Made by a program: the position numbers and the translations under genes. The notes under the pieces were generated by a model, which worked only from the letters and a program-made list of their open reading frames with translations, was not told the DNA's origin and did no database searches. Source: Alviniconcha marisindica (taxonomy: Eukaryota; Mollusca; Gastropoda; Provannidae). From it: a DNA stretch of 64,000 nt. The stretch is from positions 612,501 through 676,500 of the forward strand of contig JABMCL010003640.1 of assembly GCA_018857735.1 (NCBI GenBank), read 5' to 3'. Positions 39,001 through 47,955 of this stretch are shown one piece after another; positions within the stretch are counted from its first letter, which is position 1, and the number at the start of each line of letters is the position of its first letter.

Positions 39001-41488
39001 GGCTGTGGTGTGGACTTAGACAGCTGTGCCTTTAGCAAGTCAAAGTCACTGTTGTTATCCTCTCTGAGAGGGCTGTGGTGTGGACTTAGCTGTGCATTTA
39101 GCAAGTCACTGCTGTTATCACTGTCTGAGAGGGCTGTGGTGTGGACTTTGACAGCTGTGCATTTAGCAAGTCAAAGTCACTGTTGTTATCGCTCTCTGAA
39201 AGGGCTGTGGTGTGGACTTAGACAGTCACTGTTGTTATCACTCTCTGAGAGGGCTGCCAAAGTCACTGTTGCTACCACTCTCTGAGATAAGACCCATGCT
39301 GTGTGGTGGTTAGCGGATGGGAAAGGTACCCATGCTGTTTCATGGTCAGTGGATGGGAATAAGACCCATGCTGTATGGTGGTCAGTGGATGGGAATAAGA
39401 CCCATGCTGTATGGTGGTCAGTGGATGGGAATTGTACCCATGCTGTGTGATGGTCAGTGGATGGGAATTGTACCCATGCTGTGTGGTGGTCAGTGGATGG
39501 GAAATGTACCCATGCTGTTGATGGTCAGTGGATGGGAATTGTACCCATGCTGTGTGATGGTCAGTGGATGGGAATTGTACCCATGCTGTGTGGTGGTCAG
39601 TGGATGGGAATTGTACCCATGCTGTGTGATGGTCAGTGGATGGGAATTGTACCCATGCTGTGTGGTGGTCAGTGGATGGGAATTGTACCCATGCTGTGTG
39701 GTGGTCAGTGGATGGGAATTGTACCCATGCTGTGTGGTGGTCAGTGGATGGGAATTGTACCCATGCTGTGTGGTGGTCAGTGGATGGGAATTGTACCCAT
39801 GCTGTGTGGTGGTCAGTGGATGGGAATTGTACCCATGCTGTGTGGTGGTCAGTGGATGGGAATTGTACCCATGCTGTGTGGTGGTCAGTGGATGGGAATT
39901 GTACCCATGCTGTGTGGTGGTCAGTGGATGGGAATTGTACCCATGCTGTGTGGTGGTCAGTGGATGGGAATTGTACCCATGCTGTGTGGTGGTCAGTGGA
40001 TGGGAATTGTACCCATGCTGTGTGGTGGTCAGTGGATGGGAATGACCCATGCTGTGTGGTGGTCATGGATGGGAATTGTACCCATGCTGTGTGGTGGTCA
40101 GTGGATGGAATAGACCCATGCTGTGTGGTGGTCAGGGATGGGAAAGACCATGCTTGTGGTGGTCAATGGATGGAATGACCAGCTGCTGTGTGGTCAGTGG
40201 ATGAGAATAAGACCATGCTGTGTGGTGCAGTGGATGGGAAGAACCATGCTTGTGATGGTCATGGATGGAATAGAAACAAGTGCTGTGAACTGGTAGAAAT
40301 ACAGACCATGCTTGTGTTGGCAGGCTGGAAAGCCAAGCTGCGTGCTGGGCTAGGAGAACAGAAGATCAGTGAATGGCAGGCAGTAGCCAACTGCTGAGGG
40401 CCTGGAAAGCCATGCTGTGCCTAGGAAACAGGTCAGTACATGCATGAGTGACTGTGGGCCTGGTAAGCCATGCTGTTGCCTAGGAAACAGGTCAGTACAT
40501 GCATGAGTGACTGTGGGCCTGGTAAGCCATGCTGTTGCCTAGGAAACAGGTCAGTACATGCATGAGTGACTGTGGGCCTGGTAAGCCATGCTGGTGCCTA
40601 GGAAACAGGTCAGTACATGCATGAGTGACTGTGGGCCTGGTAAGCCATGCTGGTGCCTAGGAAACAGGTCAGTACATGCATGAGTGACTGTGGGCCTGGT
40701 TAAGCCATGCTGTTGCCTAGGAAACAGGTCAGTACACGCATGAGTGACTGTGGGCCTGGTAAGCCATGCTGTTGCCTAGGAAACAGGTCAGTAATGCATG
40801 AGTGACTGTGGGCCTGGTAAGCCATGCTGTTGCCTAGGAAACAGGTCAGTACATGCATGAGTGACTGTGGGCCTGGAAAGTCATGCTGGTACCTATAAAC
40901 AGGTCAGTACATGCATGTGGGACTGTGGGCCTGGAAAGCCGTGCTGGTGCTTATCATTGTTTAAAGACCGTGTTGTAGCCTACGTTATGTTGTAACAGCT
41001 GCCCCACGCTAAGATGTAATAGTTTTTATTTATATTCGAGTTCAGAAAAGGGCAAGTATGAATGAAATTGGAGGCAGAAAATAATGCTGGTTACTTGCCT
41101 ATTCTCTTTAAAAAAATAAAAAATAAATGTTAGAGAAATTTTACTGCCAAATTCACAGTGAAAATGGAAGACCCTCCTCTGTTTGGGTGTGGGTGGGTGG
41201 GTGGGTGCATGTTTTTGTGTGCATGAATGTGTGTGTGCCTCTGCACAGTTGTGTATCAAATGGTGTTGCTGAACTTTGAAGCAGCATACTAAAGCACTGC
41301 TGGGTTTTCAGAAACTGGAGGAGGAGTTTTTCCGCCAGAAGGAGGAGCAGGAGAAGTTTTACGGGGCCAGCCAGCAGGGGGATGGGGAGGCGCCCAACAT
41401 GTCCCACCTCTACAGCGCCAGCTCCGCCAGTCTACGCAGCAAGGACAGCGCCGGATCCGTGTCCTCGCGCCACTCCACAGTCATTTAG
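31560..41488 (+). CDS. SLK: STE20-like kinase (SLK/STK10 family), C-terminal half, 8 exons plus one damaged
   Basis: Exons 31560-31683, 33458-33586, 34618-34764, 35723-35852, 36908-37032, 37596-37784, 38831-38956 and 41312-41488 join in phase into about 381 residues ending VSSRHSTVI and TAG. The protein aligns end to end with the C-terminal coiled-coil region of SLK/STK10 (two PKK domains). Key blocks are LRELKLLQKQE, LKLLKQELDMMP, REAAVWELEKEQLHEKNQL, QLKDMFFLKRHQMLTRHQKE, RLPKILKAEAKTRAQMFKQS and KIKQFEENEKKR. In family members this region dimerises the Ste20/GCK-V kinase, which phosphorylates ERM proteins and Polo kinase at the cell cortex. The kinase domain and acidic middle region are not seen upstream. 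One conserved exon between 38956 and 41312 survives only as a damaged remnant near 40269-40361. Molluscs are expected to have one gene for vertebrate SLK and STK10. Confidence 0.93.
31684..32350 (+). repeat. intronic array of about six decayed copies of SLK exon a plus donor
   Basis: Copies end with GACATGCAG or close variants at about 31781, 31957, 32032, 32139, 32257 and 32346. Exon-like blocks precede these ends: AGTACCAGGACCTGTTTGTA matches exon AGTACCAAGACCTTGTGTA, and GTCCACAGATGCT matches exon GTCCACAGATGCC. Several copies retain donor-like GTATGT, GTAGAT or GTTGGT. They have indels and could not be translated in frame, so these are pseudo-exons. Confidence 0.88.
32399..32422. repeat. 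poly(G) tract
   Basis: About 23 G residues within the intron. Confidence 0.9.
32701..33062. repeat. (CA)n microsatellite, about 360 bp
   Basis: CA array with occasional ACCACA or ACTACA interruptions in the intron between the first two SLK exons seen. Confidence 0.97.
33458..33586 (+). CDS. SLK: SLK exon b
   Basis: Acceptor GTGTGCAG|AAC, donor CAG|GTTGGT, phase 0-0. It encodes NLLKNYEQDMETLTKQQKQA...RRIKAEQ, coiled-coil sequence. The donor GTTGGT is weaker than consensus. Confidence 0.9.
33587..34490 (+). repeat. intronic array related to the exon b donor region
   Basis: The block GGAACAGGTTGATGTCTGTT (about 33669) repeats the exon-intron junction at 33580. A third diverged copy, GGAACAAGCTGGTGTCTGT, lies at about 34450. 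Between them are about 30 degenerate units of AAGACCACAGGCAAACA. These resemble the exon segment AAAACCACAGGCAGACGCAT. Confidence 0.85.
34618..34764 (+). CDS. SLK: SLK exon c
   Basis: Acceptor TTCTCAG|GAA, donor AAG|GTCAGT, phase 0-0. It encodes EKELRMFREKQKQELKLLKQ...IELQEK, the start of the first PKK-type coiled coil. Confidence 0.93.
34830..35700 (+). repeat. 49-bp intronic minisatellite copying the exon d acceptor
   Basis: The unit GATGTTAATTTGTGTCCATG, then TGACAG|GAGTGGATGT, parallels the real 3' splice site (GATGTTAAATTGTTGTTTCA, then TGTGGCAG|GAGCGGTTGT). About nine regular units at 34830-35290 are followed by roughly nine diverged units. Confidence 0.9.
35723..35852 (+). CDS. SLK: SLK exon d
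   Basis: Acceptor TGTGGCAG|GAG, donor GAGAG|GTGAGA, ending in phase 1. It encodes ERLFLETQAERLEKTMRQLA...QQKQQLLR. Confidence 0.93.
36045..36600 (+). repeat. 114-bp intronic repeat copying the exon e acceptor region
   Basis: About four 114-bp units (boundaries near 36207 and 36321) each contain GTCTCTCTGTACCTAGTTCT...GGAACTGACACTGACCATG...GTGGCAG. They match the true branch-point/acceptor region at 36838-36907. At both ends (about 36053 and 36535) the block TGGTGCATGCAG or TGGTGCATGCAA is followed by an exon-like GAGGCAGCC, which corresponds to the real TGTGCAG|CGCGAGAGGCGGCC. Confidence 0.87.
36616..36832. mobile_element. foldback/MITE-like inverted repeat in SLK intron
   Basis: GTCCACTTTTAGCCCCGTCG and following bases through GGTTTGAGGATGC (36618-36667) reappear inverted at about 36778-36830 with few mismatches, giving arms of about 50 bp around a 110-bp centre. 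This fits a palindromic MITE. Target duplications were not clear. Confidence 0.75.
36908..37032 (+). CDS. SLK: SLK exon e (PKK core)
   Basis: Acceptor TGTGCAG|CG, donor AAG|GTCAGA. The junction codon completes Ala. It encodes AREAAVWELEKEQLHEKNQL...FLKRHQMLTRHQK, the most conserved block of SLK/STK10. Confidence 0.95.
37455..37505 (+). repeat. SINE-like 3' tail fragment
   Basis: TTAGAGCACTTAACCTGTGC, then AGGCCC and AGCACTTACG, is shared with 63568-63605 with few changes, so it is an interspersed repeat. Confidence 0.7.
37596..37784 (+). CDS. SLK: SLK exon f
   Basis: Acceptor CCTACAG|GAG, donor CAG|GTGGGT, phase 0-0. It encodes ELDQMKHYNTKKEEEMQTRH...RLPKILKAEAKTRAQMFKQS...KVKIKQ. Confidence 0.95.
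38229..38286. repeat. poly(C)-rich tracts
   Basis: Two poly(C) runs of about 17-21 nt. Others follow at about 38416 and 38545-38566. Confidence 0.88.
38831..38956 (+). CDS. SLK: SLK exon g
   Basis: Acceptor GTTTCAG|TTT, donor CAG|GTGAGG, phase 0-0. It encodes FEENEKKRMKAEQQRQEAKH...ETALRELEQLQ. Confidence 0.94.
38985..39290. repeat. about 75-bp intronic tandem repeat
   Basis: GAGAGGGCTGTGGTGTGGAC...TTTAGCAAGTCA...GTCACTGTTGTTATC repeats about four times with deletions. Confidence 0.85.
39291..40260. repeat. 36-bp VNTR, about 25 copies
   Basis: The unit TGCTGTGTGGTGGTCAGTGG, then ATGGGAATTGTACCCA, is almost perfectly homogeneous at about 39540-40030. It degrades abruptly after 40030 with many single-base deletions. 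Open frames on both strands are repeat artefacts. Confidence 0.95.
40269..40361 (+). pseudogene. SLK: damaged SLK exon (missing LVE...WKAKLRPRK block)
   Basis: Family alignments require about 37 residues between exon g (ends ELEQLQ) and the last exon (starts KLEEEF). In the right place one frame reads NKCCELVEIQTM, then five residues, then GWKAKLR. This matches the family pattern N-x-K-C-x-x-LVE-x-x-T and the later W-x-x-KLRPRK. About 15 middle residues are missing and the donor end is scrambled. The neighbouring VNTR shows dense indels, so consensus errors in the assembly are likely, with genuine exon decay as the alternative. Confidence 0.6.
40380..40950 (+). repeat. 59-bp intronic minisatellite carrying an SLK exon end and donor
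   Basis: About ten units contain CCTGGTAAGCCATGCTG, then CCTAGGAAACAG|GTCAGTAC. This is what the end of the damaged exon should look like (W-K-A-K-L-R-P-R-K-Q followed by a GTCAGT donor), so the array was seeded on that junction. Confidence 0.8.
41312..41488 (+). CDS. SLK: SLK last exon and stop
   Basis: Acceptor GTTTTCAG|AAA, phase 0, ending TAG at 41486-41488. It encodes KLEEEFFRQKEEQEKFYGAS...SAGSVSSRHSTVI. The Ser-rich tail is typical of the family's C-terminus. Confidence 0.94.
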   Translation, partial: KLEEEFFRQKEEQEKFYGASQQGDGEAPNMSHLYSASSASLRSKDSAGSVSSRHSTVI

Positions 41489-43159
41489 GTCACCACAGAC
41501 GGAGACTTCATCCTGACGTGGCGCAGGTCCATCAGATGGTCACACAAGCTTTTTCCGCCGTCATGTGGATCATGTAGAGTTGGCCCAGGCCTGGAGATTA
41601 TTATTATTATAAGACTGTGCAGCACAGCACTCAGAAATTGTCTAGATGTGTATGGTGTAGATTTTGTTGTCTTGACGTGGATATATATATAAATATAGAT
41701 AGGTACGCATGCTCACACGCAGGTGCACATGCACGCACGCACATAAAAAATGTTTATTGTACAATTGTTTCTCAGCACTGTCTGCGGTTAGCTTGTTGCT
41801 CCCAAAGTACAAGCAGTGGAGGTGGAATTGTGCTACTCAGCAATTCACGTGTACGTGAATGCGCTGCAGCTGCTGCTGAAGATGGCGCTGTGCTGCTGGG
41901 TCCCGTGCAGTCACCTAGGTGTGTCAACACCTGTCATCGGATTCACCTGGTCCAGCGGCCATCAGGACCAGTGTGTGTAGGCGTGCAGAGCTGGTGGTCT
42001 GACTATTGAGGTGAGGCTTTGCACACGAGTCGGCTTGCTGCACCAACATCCTCGATGCAACTGCACTTTGTCTGAACAACTGTGCAACTTTACACTTTTT
42101 TGGGTTGGTGGACAGTGTCATACAAGTTGCCACTTTATCACAATGCTCCGCGGTTGTCAGGACATTGTTGTCAACGTGAGACCAGCGGCCCCTTGAGACT
42201 TTGAGTTTCTGGAGGCAGCGGAGGTGAAATTGCAATGGCTGAGCAGAACGGACCGCCATTTTCCATCAGCCTTGCACCGGAGCGCAGCACACACACAGTC
42301 GCTCAGAGATTTAGCACCACTTGTGATATGTTCAGGCTTGCTTTTTGAAAGCTTTCCGTGCTCCACCTGTCAGTGTTCTCAGTGTTGTCCGTAAAGATAA
42401 CTGCCAGGCTCCTGTACCAATTCTTTCCAGTGGGAAAAGATACGGCATTCCTAGTTTTTTGCTGACCATGGGGAACTTGAGCGGCGTTCCCTTTTGCATC
42501 TTGAGCGTCGTAAGTTGCCTGGACCCAGCAGAGGTCAGACAATTTAGCCGGTTGTCTTGGTCACCACACTGTTGTAGTTAGTCATCCAGATGTGAGGAGG
42601 AGTTTTGTACCTACGTCAGTGCAGGTCTGGATTTGTTTGCCAGTTACCAACTGCGTTATATGCTTTGTACACTGAGAGTGTGATGCTGGTCAGCATTGAA
42701 GTGATGCTATCGGTGATGAAGTGATGCTGGTCAGTGTTGAAGCGATTGCTTTCTCCTCCCAGCTGTCTGCAATTAGGCGCAGCCTCTTCGCCTGCTACCG
42801 CTTTCCTGCCTTGTACGCAAAGAATGCACCCAGCCAAATATCTTGCTGGGCATTCTTCAAGAAATTGCCTTCTGCCATGCTTGTATCTCTCATCACAGCA
42901 CTCTGGTTACTTTGTTGTAAAAAAGGCTTGTATCACCCAGAAAGTGTGATGGTGTGATCACCTGCTTGTCACTGCATCAAGAGAATGCCTTCAGCCAGGT
43001 TTATATTTTTATCACAGCACTCTGGTTAGTCACTAGATGTAAAAAGGCTTGTTCACCAGGAGTTTGGATCACCTAACAGCCCTGCATATCATTCTGGAAG
43101 AGACTGCCTTTTGCCATTTTGACTGTTTGTATCCCGCCACAGCACTCAAGAGTTAGTTA

Positions 43160-43470
43160 TCTAGGTATGAGAAGGCTTGTGCACAGAAAGTGTGATTATG
43201 AGAAGGTTTGTGCACAGAAAGTGTGCTTATGAAAAGGCCTGTGCACAGAAAGTGTGCTTATGAAAAGGCCTGTGCACAGAAAGTGTTATGAAAAGGCCTG
43301 TGCACAGAAAGTGTGATTATGAAAAGGCCGGTGCACAGAAAGTGTTATGAAAAGGCCGGTGCACAGAAAGTGTTATGAAAAGGCCTGTGCACAGAAAGTG
43401 TGATTATGAAAAGGCCTGTGCACAGAAAGTGTGATTATGAAAAGGCCTGTGCACAGAAAGTGTGATCAGC
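43160..43470. repeat. 31-bp minisatellite, about 10 copies
   Basis: The unit ATGAAAAGGCCTGTGCACAG, then AAAGTGTGATT; some copies lack the terminal GTGATT or part of it. Confidence 0.93.
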
Positions 43471-43902
43471 TAGCTGTCCTGCTGGTCATTCCTTAAGTGA
43501 CTGTCTTTTGTTCTGGTTACTGAAGTCATGGGAAGTCCAAACAGTACCATGAGTAACATCCGCGTGCATTTGGCTGTCGGTATGATGTGGTAACTGTATC
43601 CAAGATGAAAGTCAGTGGACATTGGCAAGGAAATGTCATTGTCAGAAGACTTGTTTTGTTCTTGATTTAATGAAGTGACCCATGTTCAATTAGCAGGCAT
43701 ATTTGTGTGCCGGGGCGGGGGGGGGGGGGGGTTTCTCTGATTTTGATGTGACTGGAACTTTGCTTTTAGGGAAAAAAATCTGCTTTAGACTGTGACCGTC
43801 TGTTCAAGCACACACAGAAAGGTGAACTTGATAACAACCCTTGAATGTAAATAGCACAGGTGCTAGACAAACCTTTTGTGTTGTCATTTTTGTTATCAGA
43901 CT

Positions 43903-43924
43903 GGGGGGGGGGGGGGGGGGGGGG
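43903..43924. repeat. poly(G) tract
   Basis: About 22 G residues. Confidence 0.9.
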
Positions 43925-44969
43925 CAGAAGCACCTGTCATTGCTACTAACATTGAAATGTTATTAACATTTTTGTCCAGAGAGCTGTATTGTCAACACTT
44001 GCACTGCTACTAGTTCCCTCACTGATGTTTGTTCAGACCTCAAACAGGGTACCACAGAATGAATGCCCACCCACCTTGTCACCAAAATGAACATTGCAAC
44101 AATCAGCCCCTGTCCCCCTGCGGCACTGCCCTGATGGCCAGTGTCCACCACTGAGGCTTGCAGCTTGGCCAGATCAGAGGTGCATTTGTCTGGTGAGGTA
44201 CGTGTATCTGACAAGGTACATGTGTCTGACGAGGTACGTGCATCTCTGAGGGACAAGTTGTACAGTGGCGTTACGGCCTCGGTGTGCATGGCAGCATTTA
44301 TGAGAGCTGCTGGCGTCTTCCTCTGACAAGTGAGCAGGAAAAAGAAGGAGACCGACGCTCTCATCGTCACTAGTGCGGTTAACGCTTGATCTCCATGCCG
44401 TGTGGCAGTGGGGACAACAGCTGACAGAATTGTGGTGCTGGTGTTGAAACCACTTCCTTGGTTTGCCTCCTTGCGGACGTGGTTTCTCGGCATACAGGAA
44501 ATATAGTAGGCTCTGCATCTTGTTAGCTTCCAGCTGCACTATTGCAGAACTACAGCGCTCACTTCCAGAGCATTTCCTGGCTGTTGTGGGGTTGGTTTGT
44601 TTTTATGTGTGTGTTTTTTATTATTATTATTGTTTCCCTCACCTTTGTGTCTGTTTTTGGAGGTCCTGTGGCGGAAGTGGATGGGAGGTTAATCCTTGGT
44701 GACGAGACTGATGGATAAAGAGCCCTGTTTCATTAAGTGTGCAAGGAACAGCTACTCGCGTGCACTGGGTGCTGAAATGTGGATGCCACCAGTCAGCTGT
44801 GTGTTTGAAATGATGCTGGGGGTATCCGACGGCTTGGCTTATGTTTTTTTCTTGGCCAGTGTTTTAAACAACTTGTCATGCATGGGAGATTACCACCAAA
44901 TGTGGTCGAAGAAAAAAAGAGGGAGAGACCTATCTGTCCCTCTCATCAGTCAGGGATCTTGACAAAAAG

Positions 44970-44975
44970 AATAAA
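44970..44975 (+). terminator. SLK: candidate polyadenylation signal AATAAA (proximal)
   Basis: AATAAA in sense orientation about 3.5 kb after the SLK stop. Confidence 0.35.
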
Positions 44976-45059
44976 GAAACATGGCGTGTAGTTGTGACTG
45001 AGATTCAGCTAAAATCAGGAGTGTGAATTTGTACAGATCAAACAGGTCGGCTGTCTACT

Positions 45060-45385
45060 TGTGCAAATCTGCAGAGATGTATGGCTATCTTATTATCGGC
45101 TATCTACGTGTATAAATCTGCAGAGATGTATGGCTATCTTATTATCGGCTATCTGCTTGTGTAAATCTGCAGAGATGTATGGCTATCTTATTATCGGCTA
45201 TCTCCTTGTGTAAATCTGCAGAGATGTATGGCTATCTTATTATCGGCTATCTCCGTGTGTAAATCTGCAGAGATGTATGGCTATCTTATTATCGGCTATC
45301 TCCGTGTGTAAATCTGCAGAGATGTATGGCTATCTTATTATCGGCTATCTCCGTGTATAAATCCGCAGAGATGTATGGCTGTCTT
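45060..45385. repeat. 49-bp minisatellite, about 7 copies
   Basis: CAGAGATGTATGGCTATCTT, then ATTATCGGCTATCT and a variable GTGTGTAAATCTG segment. Starts at 45072 and 45121 define the 49-bp period. Confidence 0.93.
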
Positions 45386-45912
45386 ATTGCATTATCCACT
45401 TGAGGTGAAGCAGAGGAGTGCGGGGCAAATTGCAGCTGATTTAGGTTGAGGTGTGCATGCTTGACTTGGGCGACACTGGCTCAGGAAGTGAGCTACCCCG
45501 GTACTTGTCTTCTTCCCCAGTTTTCTTCAAATCGGTTTGTGTGTGTATCGTCAGAGTGTAGAATTAGTGGAACAAGCAACAATGGGTCTTGTTCTAAAAC
45601 ATTTCCAGTGTATTCAGAGTGTTGTTTTGTGTGTGTGTGTTTTGTTGTTGTTTTTTCTTTTTTTCTTTTTCTACAATGCCCAACAATTCTGTAGCATCCC
45701 GTCAAATTTATGAATAGTGCGTGTGTGTGTGACCTCGCTGATTCATGAATTTGCATATGTAAATTCCCTCGCCCTAGTGCAATGTATCAATTGACATTTA
45801 CTTGATTTCTTGCCACTTTGTTGTGATTTTGTGCTTGTATCTCATTTTGTGCTTGTGATCTGGGTTTTGTCATTGTTATTGTCACAGTCTTCATTGATGT
45901 GTATTTGTTGCA

Positions 45913-45918
45913 AATAAA
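45913..45918 (+). terminator. SLK: candidate polyadenylation signal AATAAA (distal)
   Basis: AATAAA in GCAAATAAATTAAG, the last good sense-strand signal before T- and G-rich intergenic DNA. Confidence 0.4.
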
Positions 45919-45935
45919 TTAAGTCAGTATCTGAC

Positions 45936-47955
45936 TGAAAATTTGCACTGGATATATTTTGCCGAACAGATTCTATTTGTATTGGAAGTGCTTGATAGCT
46001 TACCAGGTTTTCCATTCACATACATTTTGGTTTGTATATTATATATATATATATATATATTTGTATGTGTTTGAGTTGATGGAGTTTTGTTGTTGTGGGG
46101 GGAGCGTTCAATTTTTTATATCTTTTTCATGATGGGTGGGGGGGTATTGAGGAGTTGCCCATGTCAGTAACTTGGACAGTTTTGTTGTCTAAAGGGAATA
46201 TGTTGCATTAAACCAGTTACAGTTTACTATAGTATAAAACAACGCTGGTGCAGATCGCAGCTAGGCACTTCCAAGAGATGGCTACACTGCTTGTATCTGT
46301 GCATCAAGTACTTTGATGGAACACGCGTTTTTTCCTTCTTCTTCTTTGATATGAGAATGAGGAGCGGAGATTTTGTTTCGAGGGGATGGTGGGGGGGGGG
46401 GGGGGGGGGGGGGCTCATAATTTTGTGTCTCTAGTATTAGTTGTTTCTCTTGATGGTGAGATGAGGGGGGGGGGGGGGGGGGGTGGGGGTTGGTATAAGA
46501 CTAAAATGTGTAGAATAACAGTGATACAATGACTTCAATGCCCAGTTTGTTTTTTGTTGGTTTCTTTTTTTCTTTTGGTTTTGCTTCGCCATGTTTTATT
46601 TCACTTTCTCTGGCAGCAGTAGATGATGTGCATTTTGGCTTCTTTGGGTTGTTTTTGTTTTGGGGCTTTTGGGGGGCTTGAGATGGAAGGGAGGCAGGGA
46701 GAGGGGGCCCTTTTTTTTCTTTTCTTTTTTTCCGGCTTTTGTTTTGTTTTGTTTTGTACAGTTGCATAGTTTTTGAAATTTTAAAACGTCACATTTTTTC
46801 CTAACCACAGCTTTTGTTTTCTTCTCCCCCCCCCCCCCCCCCCCCCCATTCTTTTGCTGTTGTTTTTATTCAAGCTTGAACAGAATTAAGACAGTAATGG
46901 GTAGCTTGTGGGCAGTTTTTCATCGTTATTTTTGTTCCGTTTGTACAATTGACAAATTGAAAATAGAGGAACAGTTACAGCAGTGTTAGATTGATCCTGT
47001 TGATGGTGTGCATAAGAAATTATTGAAATACAAACTTGAGATAGTGACAGTTTGGAGTAGATGTATCTCAGCTGTTTTGGTTTTGTTGTTCAAAGGAGGT
47101 AACTTTTTTTATTTATTTTTTATTTTCACACTTGGATGTCGGTGAGTTTCCATGTGTGAATTTACCTGATTACTTGTGTATCACTTCACCCCACCCGCCC
47201 GCCAGATGTAAATGCTGTTTTTTGCCTGACTTATTTGTTGCGGCTTTGTGTGCGTGCGAGCAGTGAGAGAAGTGCAGTCAACCCTCTTTTCTCCAAGTTC
47301 TGTGTGGATGAAAGAGAGGCATCAGGTATACATGACTGGTCTTTCCGTACATTTATAAAGTACTTTTTGTCTCTTCTGCAAAGTAATTGGCAGTTCCCAC
47401 TGTTTCTGACATTGTTTTGACTATGTCTGTGTAGGCATAGGTGCATTTATGTACTTCAAGAAGGTTAGGATAATGCGTATGGTCTGTGTGTACATAGCTG
47501 TGTTACGAACTGGATGGTTGGTGGTGTAAGCTTGTGGTTAGCTTGTGCGCATGAGCGTGTGCCTGCGTGTGTGAGAGAGTGTGTGTGTGTGTGTGTGTGT
47601 GTGCAGATACAGGTCTTACTAACAGTCCTGGTCCTACTGTCCTGTATTATGTATTATAATGGGGTCTTACCTCCAACAACTCCAACTTTTCACCCCTGTC
47701 TCCTGCTTCCATATATTCCCTTACCCAACCCCAGGTTACATAACCACCAGTATGAGTACATATATATAAAGATGCTGAAACAGTACAGAAGAGCTGCTGC
47801 AAAGACTTGCATTCTGTTTCCTAAGGAGAAGTTGTCATGTTCTTGTTTTGTTCCTGCTGTTGCGGATTTTGTCTTCTTTGTGTGTGTGTGTTTGTGTGGA
47901 TTTTGTCTTCTCTGTGTGTGTGTGTGTGTGTGGATTTATGTTCTGCTCCCCTACA
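45936..47955. other. intergenic, AT/T-rich with poly(G)/poly(C)
   Basis: No exon is seen. It holds a TA microsatellite near 46040, poly(G) at 46389-46413 and 46465-46482, poly(C) at 46826-46847 and a GT run at about 47580-47602. Confidence 0.6.

Larger units (their letters stand above)
41489..45935 (+). other. SLK: probable long 3' UTR of SLK
   Basis: Follows the stop codon and shows no further exon on either strand. Two AATAAA signals are candidates (44970 and 45913). It contains poly(G) tracts at about 43718 and 43903, a 31-bp array (43160-43470) and a 49-bp array (45060-45385). The extent is inferred from the polyadenylation signal only. Confidence 0.5.

Noticed and set aside
39317..40113. 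Long overlapping open frames on both strands (up to 264 codons)
   Set aside because: They are translations of a 36-bp VNTR in an SLK intron; the period is a multiple of three, so no stops arise.
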